A DNA stretch of 47,593 bases from Flavobacteriales bacterium UBA6693 (GTDB lineage: Bacteria; Bacteroidota; Bacteroidia; Flavobacteriales; Weeksellaceae): NCBI GenBank assembly GCA_002454815.1, contig DKJL01000001.1, positions 25,032 to 72,624 of the forward strand, given 5' to 3'. A program made the translations under genes and the position numbers. Positions 7,195 to 14,796 of the stretch are shown here, piece after piece. A model generated the notes under the pieces. That model saw only the letters and a list, made by a program, of their open reading frames with translations. It did no database searches and was not told the origin of the DNA. The stretch's first letter is position 1; each line of letters begins with the position of its first letter.

Positions 7195-8277
7195 ATGAAC
7201 AACAGAAATTCGGACGACCACCGTTCAAGAAACTCACGCTCAAATTCTTCTGATCACGATGATTATAACTTAGGCAGCAATCGCGGTTCGCATAACCAAG
7301 GCTACAACTCCAGTTATGGCGACAGAAATCATGACTACGATAATAATCATTACGGCAATAACGACAACGACCGACATCATTCCGGCAGTTACGAGAGAAG
7401 CAGTTATGATAACCAGGAAAGCAATAATTACGGAAGCAGCTCCGGCAGCGGCCGCTATAATGATTATGATAACGACAACTACAGAAGCGGTTCAGGCAGC
7501 AGCCGTTATAGCGGACAGAATAGCGACAGTTACGGAAGCGGTTACGGCAGAGATCGCTACAGCAACGACAACGATAATTATGAAAGAGGTACCGGCAGCA
7601 GCTACGGCGGCGGACGGTATAGCGGCTTAGATAACGACAATTACGGCAGCAGCTATGAAAGCCGCGGCGGACGTGGTGGATATGGCAACCGGAATGATTA
7701 TGACAGCGAGTACGAAGGTGGAGGTATGCGCGGAGGTTACAGCAACCGCGGAGGAAGCCAATATGACTCCAACGCCGATCAAATGAGAGACAGGAGCGGT
7801 CGGTTCTCGTCGGACAATGATCAGGGAAGAATGGGACGTACGGGCAGCCGGTCCGGTTATTTCTCTGGACGCAGCTCCCATGACAACGACTCCTATGATT
7901 CCAGAAATTACGGAGAAAATTCCGGCCGTTATAATGATCACTCACGCGGTGGGTACAGTAGTGAGAGAGGTAACTACGGAGGAAGTTCCAGTCATGAGTA
8001 CGAATCTTATGACAGCGATTCACGAAGTGGAAGAGGAAACTACGGTGGAAGCAATTCTGGCAACTCCAGATCTTCCGGCGGAAATCAGGGATTTGCGTTG
8101 ATGAATCAGGAAGAGCGCTCGCGCATTGCAGCAATGGGCGGACGAGCCTCTCACGGTGGACGTGGAAATGATTCCGGTTCATCTTCTTCACGATATGATT
8201 CCGGTTCTTCATCACAGGACAGAAGCAGAAGTTCTAACTCCGGACGTTCCGGGTTTGGCGGACGTGGAAATTCTTAA
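7195..8277 (+). CDS. Gly/Ser/Tyr/Asn/Arg-rich disordered protein with a C-terminal KGG stress motif (YciG-like)
   Basis: A 360-residue protein built almost wholly from G, S, Y, N, D and R. It contains no Lys, Cys, Trp, Pro or Val. Residues 79-149 hold four imperfect repeats of 16-21 residues, each starting with Tyr, passing through an R-Y pair and ending in an Asp/Asn/Ser-rich stretch. Tyr/Gly/Arg-rich sequence continues to residue 288. The only ordered-looking part is at residues 299-320 (GFALMN ... MGGRASH), which matches the KGG stress-protein motif of YciG, GsiB and Con-10. Composition predicts an intrinsically disordered, FUS-like protein. The ferritin-like gene downstream mirrors yciG-yciF of E. 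coli. The opposite strand is open over most of the gene, a by-product of the codon pattern. Confidence 0.85.
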   Translation: MNNRNSDDHRSRNSRSNSSDHDDYNLGSNRGSHNQGYNSSYGDRNHDYDNNHYGNNDNDRHHSGSYERSSYDNQESNNYGSSSGSGRYNDYDNDNYRSGSGSSRYSGQNSDSYGSGYGRDRYSNDNDNYERGTGSSYGGGRYSGLDNDNYGSSYESRGGRGGYGNRNDYDSEYEGGGMRGGYSNRGGSQYDSNADQMRDRSGRFSSDNDQGRMGRTGSRSGYFSGRSSHDNDSYDSRNYGENSGRYNDHSRGGYSSERGNYGGSSSHEYESYDSDSRSGRGNYGGSNSGNSRSSGGNQGFALMNQEERSRIAAMGGRASHGGRGNDSGSSSSRYDSGSSSQDRSRSSNSGRSGFGGRGNS

Positions 8278-8310
8278 AAGTACTGGGTAATAAAAATCAC
8301 TGTTAACTAA

Positions 8311-8341
8311 CAAAAGGAGACCACGCGTCTCCTTTTATTTA
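8311..8341 (+). terminator. rho-independent terminator after the KGG-protein gene
   Basis: Inverted repeat AAAAGGAGA / TCTCCTTTT (8312-8320 and 8328-8336), loop CCACGCG, then TATTTAAAAAT. It stands between the KGG gene and the DUF892 gene, so the second gene either relies on readthrough or has its own promoter. Confidence 0.8.
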
Positions 8342-8356
8342 AAAATATTTAAAATC

Positions 8357-9085
8357 ATGGAAGATACCAATAAACCAAATAATGACAGCCAGAGTTCCAC
8401 TGCGGAAAATGCTAAGAAGTCTGGATCCAAAATGGCTTCTTCAAATTCCCAAAAATCTGCCGACGCAAAACAGAACGAGAATAATACTAATTCAGGAGCC
8501 ACCTCATCCGATTCTACTGCGAAAACAGATAACACTTCCAGCAAAGATAACAATGAGAGCAAGGGTGAAAAACAGAGCAATAATTCCAAAAAGCCGTTAA
8601 AAAAGTTTTTTATTGATGCGCTTAAGGACATGTATTTTGCAGAACATGCCATTGCGGATGCTTTACCAAAAATGCAGAAAGCAGCTACCACAGAGGAACT
8701 GCAGGAAGCTTTTGAAGATCACGAATGGGTGACTAAAAAACAGATTTCCAGACTCGAAAAAGTGTTCCGTTCGATCGGCGAAAAAGCCGAGAAAAAAGAA
8801 TGCAAAGCCATCGAAGGAATAATCAAGGAAGGGGAAGAAATTATCAATTCTACTCCAGAAGGTTCGATGACGCGGGATGCCGCGCTTATCATCGCTGCTC
8901 AGAAAGTAGAGCATTACGAAATAGCGACTTACGGCGGACTTGTGCAGTTGGCGCTGACGCTGGGACATCAAAAAGCGGCCAATCTTCTGGATACAAGTTT
9001 GCAGGAAGAGGAAAACACTGATTATGATCTTACGGATATTGCCGAATCGTTTATCAATTTTGAGGCTGAAGAAGAAGAAAGATAG
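8357..9085 (+). CDS. YciF/YciE-type ferritin-like protein (DUF892) with disordered N-terminal tail
   Basis: 242 residues. Residues 1-78 are a Ser/Asn/Lys/Thr/Asp-rich low-complexity tail. From about residue 80 (KKPLKKFFIDALKDMYFAE) the protein follows the DUF892 family, a four-helix ferritin-like bundle induced by stress. Candidate metal-binding acids lie in DMYFAEHAI, AFEDHEW and KVEHYEIATYG, one per helix. YciF homologues normally lack a long tail (about 165 residues), so the tail is an addition here. The ATG at 8357 lies 15 bases after the preceding terminator, with no visible promoter between. Its partner is the KGG protein upstream. The enzymatic role of the family is not settled. Confidence 0.9.
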   Translation: MEDTNKPNNDSQSSTAENAKKSGSKMASSNSQKSADAKQNENNTNSGATSSDSTAKTDNTSSKDNNESKGEKQSNNSKKPLKKFFIDALKDMYFAEHAIADALPKMQKAATTEELQEAFEDHEWVTKKQISRLEKVFRSIGEKAEKKECKAIEGIIKEGEEIINSTPEGSMTRDAALIIAAQKVEHYEIATYGGLVQLALTLGHQKAANLLDTSLQEEENTDYDLTDIAESFINFEAEEEER

Positions 9086-9109
9086 CAAATTTGTTTTTTT
9101 ATAATTTAT

Positions 9110-9141
9110 TAAAAGCTGTTTCTTGGGAGACAGCTTTTTCT
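9110..9141 (+). terminator. rho-independent terminator after the DUF892 gene
   Basis: Inverted repeat AAAAGCTGT / ACAGCTTTTT (9111-9119 and 9130-9139), followed by a short T-rich stretch. Confidence 0.75.
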
Positions 9142-9467
9142 ATTGAACTAAAAGCTACGCTACTGACCGAGCGTTTAGCCAAAAACATAGCCGGTTTCTT
9201 TTCTTACTCAATTTTGAAAGTAACTATTCACTATTAGTTCATTACAATTAGTCATTTAATATTTGCCTTCATAAGCGCGGTATTGGTACATTATTTGTTG
9301 TTGCAGACTTGAGTGTGAATACGTCGAAAGGCCTTATCAGAGCGGCTTGGCGTTAAATATATTCAGTTTCTGGAAACCGGTGTTTTAATTGTTCAAGATG
9401 TTAATAGTTTTGAAATTCTTTAAAGCGTCATCACCCACTTGTCTTAACATTATTAAAATAAAACTAT
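9142..9467. other. gene-free spacer upstream of the glycan cluster
   Basis: About 325 bases with no open frame of note. AATATTTG at 9258-9265 differs from TAnnTTTG mainly at its first bases and could be a weak -7 element. That would give an mRNA leader of about 200 bases before the glycosyltransferase. No other structure was found. Confidence 0.45.
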
Positions 9468-10559
9468 ATGAAAACCAATGCATCACCAAGTGACGCAAGT
9501 CCAAACTATGACCTGATTGTCTTCTGTCATCTGCGTTGGGACTTTGTCTATCAGCGACCGCAGCACATTATCAGCCGGCTTGCAAAAGATTACAAAATTC
9601 TGGTCGTGGAAGAACCAATCGGCAGGAACGCTAATTCTAAGGCGCTTTTCACCAGGAGAGAAGTATCCTCACAGATTCATGTCTGTCAGCCTCCTGTCGA
9701 TAATATTTCGGAAATCGGTCCTTTTCTGAAAAAACACCTAAAGACCACTGATTTTGCTGTAGGGTGGTTTTATTCGGCCGCATTTGTTTCAGTTATGGAA
9801 ACACTGGAATTTGAAACCGTGGTCTACGATTGCATGGACGAACTTACTTTATTTAAAGGCGCTTCGCAACAATTGATTGAGCAGGAAGAACAACTGCTGG
9901 CTGCCGCAGATGTGGTTTATACTGGTGGTAAATCACTGTATGAATCGAAGAAACTTCGGCATCACAACGTGTTCTGCTTCCCAAGTTCTGTTGATGTTGC
10001 ACATTTTGCTAATGAACATGGATCAGGCAAAGTTAAACCTGCGGATATGGCGCCCATTTCGGGTCCGATTGTCGGCTATTACGGCGTAATTGACGAGCGA
10101 ATTGATCTTGATCTGATTCAGAAAACAGCCTCAAAAAATCCGGAAACTTCTTTCGTAATGATTGGCCCGATCTGCAAGATTGAAGAGTCAGATTTACCAC
10201 AAGCGGACAATATTTTCTATCTAGGCATGAAAGATTATAAAGAATTGCCCGATTATCTGCAGTATTTTGACATTGCGATGATGCCGTTCGCCCTTAATGA
10301 TTCTACTAAATTCATCAGTCCGACCAAAACGCTGGAATATATGTCGGCTTACAAACCAATTATCTCAACAAAGATCAAGGATGTCGAGCGCGATTACAGT
10401 CATTGTGTAACGCTGATCGATGATGAAAATGATTTTACTGCAGCGTTACAGAACCCGTCCGCTGGTTTCACCGCGGCATATACAGAAATTCTCGCCAACA
10501 CTTCATGGGATAATACCGCAGCTAAGATGAGTTTAATGATAAAAAAGATGATTGCATGA
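9468..10559 (+). CDS. glycosyltransferase, GT-B fold
   Basis: 363 residues. The N-terminal half opens with FCHLRWDFVYQRPQHIISRLA, a phrase typical of a glycosyltransferase-1-like group often found with UDP-galactopyranose mutase. The C-terminal half has the nucleotide-sugar-binding text FISPTKTLEYMSAYKPIIST. No signal peptide is present, so it is cytoplasmic or peripheral at the inner membrane. Its stop codon overlaps the next start (ATGA at 10556-10559), so it is translationally coupled to glf. The donor is therefore plausibly UDP-galactofuranose, but that is inference from context. The ATG at 9468 follows an A-rich leader. Confidence 0.85.
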   Translation: MKTNASPSDASPNYDLIVFCHLRWDFVYQRPQHIISRLAKDYKILVVEEPIGRNANSKALFTRREVSSQIHVCQPPVDNISEIGPFLKKHLKTTDFAVGWFYSAAFVSVMETLEFETVVYDCMDELTLFKGASQQLIEQEEQLLAAADVVYTGGKSLYESKKLRHHNVFCFPSSVDVAHFANEHGSGKVKPADMAPISGPIVGYYGVIDERIDLDLIQKTASKNPETSFVMIGPICKIEESDLPQADNIFYLGMKDYKELPDYLQYFDIAMMPFALNDSTKFISPTKTLEYMSAYKPIISTKIKDVERDYSHCVTLIDDENDFTAALQNPSAGFTAAYTEILANTSWDNTAAKMSLMIKKMIA

Positions 10560-11683
10560 GAAACCCTGATATTTTAATTATAGGTGCCGGGATCTCCGGT
10601 GCTACACTAGCAGAGCGTTACGCCCAAGCAGGAAAAAAAGTTTTGGTGCTGGAGAAGCGAAATCATATTGCCGGAAACTGCTATGATTACTACGACGAAA
10701 ACGGAATTCTTGTTTCGCAATATGGCGCGCATTTATTTCACACTAATGATAAAGAAGTCTGGGAGTACGTCAACCGTTTTTCTGAATGGTACCCCTGGGA
10801 GCACAAAGTAATTGCCCGCGTCGATGATAAAACGGTTCCGATTCCGGTGAATATTACGACGGTAAATACACTTTTCGGCGAAAACATCAGAACAGAGGAA
10901 GAGATGAAAGCCTGGCTGGATAAAAACCGAGTTGTGTACGAACCTGCGAAAAACGGTGAAGAAGCAGTTTTAAATCGGGTTGGTGAAGTGCTGTACGACA
11001 AAATGTTCAAACATTACACAAAAAAACAATGGGACAAATATCCCGAGGAGCTGCACGCGTCGGTACTGGAAAGAATTCCCGTAAGGCACAATTATGACGA
11101 CCGTTATTTCTCAGACGAATTTCAGGCGCTGCCGTCAGAAGGATACACAAAGGTTTTCGAGTGCATGCTGGATCATCCCAATATCGAGGTTTTGCTGGAT
11201 ACAGATTATTTCGACATAAAAGATGAGATCAGCGGATACGAAAAATTATTCTATACCGGGCCGATCGATCGTTTCTTTGAGTTTGAGAATAAATTACTGG
11301 AGAAACTCGAATACCGCTCCATCAATTTTGTAACAGAACATTTAGATCAGGAATATTTCCAGGAAAATTCTGTGGTCAATTATCCGGGCAAAGAAGTCGA
11401 TTTTACGCGTATCGTGGAATACAAACATTTTGGCAATCAAAAATCGCCAAAAACCAGTATTGTGAAAGAGTATACTGTCGATCACGGCGAGCCTTATTAT
11501 CCGGTTCCGAATGAGAAAAACCAGAAGGTTTACGAGCAATATAAAAAAGAAGCAGACAAATTGGAAAACGTGTATTTCGTCGGCAGACTTGCCAATTATA
11601 AATATTTTAATATGGATCAGGCATTTAAGAATGCCCTGGATCTTTACAATAGTTTAGAAAAAGAAAAAGTTGCTGTTTCATGA
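10556..11683 (+). CDS. glf: UDP-galactopyranose mutase
   Basis: A flavoenzyme that interconverts UDP-galactopyranose and UDP-galactofuranose, supplying Galf for surface glycans. 375 residues, standard length. The FAD motif GAGISGATLAERYAQAG is at residues 8-24, followed by EKRNHIAGNCYDYY, YGAHLFHTN and the conserved KHYTKKQWDKYPEELH region. The C-terminal GRLANYKYFNMDQAF matches the family. It overlaps both neighbours by four bases (ATGA at both ends), the strongest sign of an operon in the window. Confidence 0.96.
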   Translation: MRNPDILIIGAGISGATLAERYAQAGKKVLVLEKRNHIAGNCYDYYDENGILVSQYGAHLFHTNDKEVWEYVNRFSEWYPWEHKVIARVDDKTVPIPVNITTVNTLFGENIRTEEEMKAWLDKNRVVYEPAKNGEEAVLNRVGEVLYDKMFKHYTKKQWDKYPEELHASVLERIPVRHNYDDRYFSDEFQALPSEGYTKVFECMLDHPNIEVLLDTDYFDIKDEISGYEKLFYTGPIDRFFEFENKLLEKLEYRSINFVTEHLDQEYFQENSVVNYPGKEVDFTRIVEYKHFGNQKSPKTSIVKEYTVDHGEPYYPVPNEKNQKVYEQYKKEADKLENVYFVGRLANYKYFNMDQAFKNALDLYNSLEKEKVAVS

Positions 11684-12804
11684 TACCGGATACTTTATTT
11701 AAAAGTTATTTCATGGGCGGCTACGAATGTGCAGACCAAATAAACCGGTATGGTGACCGCGTCAATCTTTTGCAGATCACGCAGCACGACTCGCGCATCG
11801 AAGAAGATTATCAGTCACTTACGGATCTCGGTATTTACACAGCACGGGAAGGGATCTGCTGGAGTTATGTGGAGCGACATCCGGGTGAATACGATTTTTC
11901 GGAAGTTCTGCGCCGCATGAAAGCGGCCGAAAAGTATGGAGTGCAGGTAATCTGGGATCTGATACATTTTGGATATCCTGACGGCCTGTTTCCCACGCAT
12001 CCGCATTTTGCGCATCGTTTTGAGGCGCTATGTCTTGCTTTTGTTAATTTTTACTTGACCAACAGCACACAGCCGCTTTATGTAGTGCCAATTAACGAAA
12101 TAAGTTTCCTGTCCTGGCTGTCGGGCGACGCTCGCGGCACAATTCCTTTTGCCGTGCACAGCGGCTGGGACATGAAATATCATTTATGCAAAGCCGCTTT
12201 GCAGGGAATCCGCGTTTTGAGAGAAGTCGATCCACAGTGCAGAATCGTCATGGTGGAGCCATTGGTGCGGATTCACGGTGCAGAGCCTCATTTGGAAGAA
12301 GTTGCTCGTGCGAACGAATATCAGTTTGAGGCTATGGATATCATCGGTGGCCGGATGTGCCCCGAATTGGGTGGGCAGGAAAGCTACCTCGATATTCTTG
12401 GGTTTAATTATTATTGGAACTGCCAGTGGGTGCATAATGGTGAGACTGTGTATTGGCCCGACGTGGCTGGAGCACGCGTTCCTCTTCACCAATTGTTAGT
12501 GGAAGCATATCGCCGCTATGGCAAGCCCATGTTCCTGTCCGAGACCGGGCATTTCGGTTCCGGCAGAGTTCAGTGGCTGGAGGAAACAACTCGTGAATGT
12601 TTGCTTGCTCAAGAACAAGGTATCGATTTTCACGGAATTTGTATCTATCCCATTATCGACCGCCCGGATTGGGACAATCTCGACCATTACAGTAACTGTG
12701 GTATTTTTGATATCGATTTGAATGGAAACCGTATTCCGGAACTAGATTATATTACCGCTTTAAAGAAGCAGCAGCTGCTGGTGAAACATACACCGGTTTA
12801 TTAA
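11680..12804 (+). CDS. divergent family-1-like glycoside hydrolase
   Basis: 374 residues, shorter than classical GH1 beta-glucosidases (about 450). It has a TIM-barrel pattern with both expected catalytic glutamates: Glu140 in PINEISF (acid/base, as in GH1 TFNEP) and Glu288 in FLSETGHFG (nucleophile, as in TENG). IWDLIHFGYPDGLFP and DILGFNYYWNCQW also follow GH1 strands. No signal peptide is present, so it works in the cytoplasm beside a glycosyltransferase and glf. That is odd for a polysaccharide-degrading enzyme and suggests trimming or transfer on an intracellular glycan or lipid-linked precursor. Relatives in other bacteria sit in similar clusters, but I know of no established role. Confidence 0.82.
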   Translation: MIPDTLFKSYFMGGYECADQINRYGDRVNLLQITQHDSRIEEDYQSLTDLGIYTAREGICWSYVERHPGEYDFSEVLRRMKAAEKYGVQVIWDLIHFGYPDGLFPTHPHFAHRFEALCLAFVNFYLTNSTQPLYVVPINEISFLSWLSGDARGTIPFAVHSGWDMKYHLCKAALQGIRVLREVDPQCRIVMVEPLVRIHGAEPHLEEVARANEYQFEAMDIIGGRMCPELGGQESYLDILGFNYYWNCQWVHNGETVYWPDVAGARVPLHQLLVEAYRRYGKPMFLSETGHFGSGRVQWLEETTRECLLAQEQGIDFHGICIYPIIDRPDWDNLDHYSNCGIFDIDLNGNRIPELDYITALKKQQLLVKHTPVY

Positions 12805-12821
12805 ACGCAAAAAAAAGAATT

Positions 12822-13298
12822 ATGGAAAAAACAAACCCCATTATAGGAATCACTTTCAGTTGTTTTGATTTACTTCACGCCGGGCATGTGCGCATGCTGG
12901 CTGAAGCGAAAAAACAGTGTGACTACCTTATCGTTGGCCTTCAAACCGACCCTACGATAGACCGTCCGGAGAAAAACAAACCAACCCAAACTGTGGTAGA
13001 ACGCTATATACAGTTGAAGGGATGCAAATATGTTGACGAAATAATTCCGTACACCACCGAAAAGGATCTGGAAGATATTTTAAAACTCTACGAGATCGAC
13101 GTCCGAATTATCGGGGTTGAATACAAAGATAAAAACTTCACCGGTCGAGAATTTTGTGAAGAGCAAAACATTCGACTTTATTATAATGAGCGGCATCACC
13201 GCTTTTCCAGTACAAATTTGCGAAAAGAAGTGTACATCCGAGAACGCAGTAAAATGAAGGACCAACCGGATAATGTTATTAATCTTGCGCAGAAATGA
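12822..13298 (+). CDS. cytidylyltransferase-like nucleotidyltransferase (TagD-like)
   Basis: 158 residues of the small nucleotidyltransferase family. The HxGH motif is LLHAGHVRML (residues 17-26), and the second motif RFSSTNLR corresponds to the family's ISST...R. The closest characterised relatives are glycerol-3-phosphate cytidylyltransferases (TagD) and heptose adenylyl/cytidylyltransferases. The N-terminus reads GITFSCFDLLHAGH, with Ser-Cys where most relatives have Thr-Phe. It follows the GH1-like gene by 17 bases, so it is probably in the same operon. It could activate a phosphorylated polyol or sugar for the glycan made by the cluster. Confidence 0.85.
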   Translation: MEKTNPIIGITFSCFDLLHAGHVRMLAEAKKQCDYLIVGLQTDPTIDRPEKNKPTQTVVERYIQLKGCKYVDEIIPYTTEKDLEDILKLYEIDVRIIGVEYKDKNFTGREFCEEQNIRLYYNERHHRFSSTNLRKEVYIRERSKMKDQPDNVINLAQK

Positions 13299-13685
13299 TT
13301 GTTGATTTACGAAAAAGAGGTTCTGTGGCAGTCAGTACGAAACTTTTTTAGAAGAAAGATAATGTAGCTAACCCGTTTATTTTTTTGCGCTTTTTAGAAT
13401 TAAGTCGCCCAGATGAAAGCTTACGTGCACTATTCAGGATTATACATTACTTTCCCAATCTGGTTTTTATTTCGCATGTTTTAAAAAGAGACCGTACTGG
13501 TGCAAGTTATACGCATCGTCATAATTTTGAAAATTACAACCTGACCATTTCTGTTATTTCAAAAATCGGTGAACAAAGTTTTACAAATATTTGCCATTGA
13601 TTTTTCAGTTTTTTTAAAATAAAAATGAGCAACTAAAATCATCAATACGCCAAGTGCAGAAGTTGAAAAAAAAATATTTAGCCCC
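13299..13685. other. gene-free spacer between the nucleotidyltransferase and SemiSWEET genes
   Basis: About 390 AT-rich bases. A 71-codon frame at 13385-13600 has no recognisable family and a poor start context. No hairpin with a T run, repeat or full promoter was found. Confidence 0.5.
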
Positions 13686-13943
13686 ATGAATGAAAACATA
13701 TTAGGTCTTATTGCGGGCGGAATTACCTCTGTCGCTATGCTGCCGCAACTTATCAAGGTCTGGAAAGACAAGGATGTGGAAGATTTGTCCCTGATGATGA
13801 TCCTGGTTTTGGTAACGGGTCTCTCGCTTTGGGTATGGTATGGTTTCTTAAAGGCTGAATTACCAATTATTTTGTCCAATGCCTTTGCAGTATTGGTAAA
13901 TATCGCGCTTTTATTTTCCTATTTTAAATACCGAAAGAACTGA
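13686..13943 (+). CDS. SemiSWEET-family sugar transporter
   Basis: 85 residues with three transmembrane segments, the size of a single triple-helix-bundle SemiSWEET that works as a dimer. The PQ motif is visible as VAMLPQLIKVWKDKD (Pro20-Gln21), followed by VEDLSLMMILV, GLSLWVWYGF and a C-terminal helix. These proteins move small sugars by facilitated diffusion across the inner membrane. It follows the glycan cluster but is separated by about 390 bases, so a functional link is only suggestive. Confidence 0.9.
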   Translation: MNENILGLIAGGITSVAMLPQLIKVWKDKDVEDLSLMMILVLVTGLSLWVWYGFLKAELPIILSNAFAVLVNIALLFSYFKYRKN

Positions 13944-14012
13944 TTTTATATCATACCTGATTTAGAATACAGAGACAATTTCACCACTTCATTCTTACTA
14001 TTGTTAAATGCA

Positions 14013-14786
14013 TTAGTCCAACGTTTGTGTACCGCCACCGTTTACAAATAGAACTTGTCCGCTGACCCAAGCCGAGATCGGTGCTGCAAAGTAAAGCACT
14101 GCGCCGGCAATATCTTCGGGTTCACCCAGCCGTTGCAACGGAGTGTGTGCCAGCATTCTTTTCTCTATTTCAGGCGTAAGAACGGTAGCTAGCGCGTGTG
14201 TTCTCACTGCACCGGGGCCGATTGCATTTACGCGGATTTCAGGTCCGTAGTCAAAAGCAAGATTTTTCGTCATATGATTTACCGCCGCTTTTGAAGACGC
14301 GTATGCACTAATCGCCGGGCTGGTGTTTACGCTAGCCATAGACGACATATTAATGATGCTTCCGTAGCCGGCTTTTACCATGTGCGGAGCTACAAGCTGG
14401 CAAAGACGCCACATACTGAAAACATTCATTTCGAACACTTTCTTAAACTGAGCTACCTCAATTTGATTTGGGTCTTCGCGGCCGGCACCACCGCCGCCAA
14501 CATTATTAACTAAAATATTAATATTGCCGAAATGTTGTAAAGTCTGTTCCGTAAGTTTTACCAATTCTTTGTCTTTTGTCACGTCACAATCTATTGCGAC
14601 AGCGATGCCGCCATTTTTCTCTATCGTGTGTGCGACATTTTTCGCAGCTTCCAGGTCATAATCCGAGACAACGACTTTAGCGCCAAACGCGGCCAGCATT
14701 TTTGCACTGGCTTCTCCGATTCCGTTTCCCCCACCGGTAATGATGGCGGTTTTTCCTTTTAAATTAAATAATTCAGAATTATCCAT
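14013..14786 (-). CDS. short-chain dehydrogenase/reductase
   Basis: An NAD(P)-dependent SDR of 257 residues. The cofactor site is TGGGNGIGEASAKML (residues 17-31), NNVGGGG is the NAG-type motif, and the catalytic Ser/Tyr/Lys are in MSSMASVNTSPAISAYASSK. Asp40 in VVSDYDLEAAK after strand two suggests NAD rather than NADP. It ends in the usual PISAWVSGQVLFVNGGG. The substrate is unknown: relatives include 7-alpha-hydroxysteroid and glucose dehydrogenases. It begins 10 bases after the serine hydrolase gene on the same strand, so the two form an operon. Confidence 0.92.
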   Translation of the reverse strand: MDNSELFNLKGKTAIITGGGNGIGEASAKMLAAFGAKVVVSDYDLEAAKNVAHTIEKNGGIAVAIDCDVTKDKELVKLTEQTLQHFGNINILVNNVGGGGAGREDPNQIEVAQFKKVFEMNVFSMWRLCQLVAPHMVKAGYGSIINMSSMASVNTSPAISAYASSKAAVNHMTKNLAFDYGPEIRVNAIGPGAVRTHALATVLTPEIEKRMLAHTPLQRLGEPEDIAGAVLYFAAPISAWVSGQVLFVNGGGTQTLD

Positions 14787-14796
14787 AAGTATAATT

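Noticed and set aside
7193..8215. 340-codon open frame on the minus strand opposite the KGG gene
   Set aside because: It is a mirror of the Gly/Ser/Tyr/Asn-rich codons; its translation is Arg/Cys/His-rich nonsense with no family, and the plus-strand protein has a genuine KGG motif and a terminator.
13385..13600. 71-codon frame between the nucleotidyltransferase and SemiSWEET genes
   Set aside because: No family resemblance, poor start context and AT-rich spacer composition; treated as non-coding.
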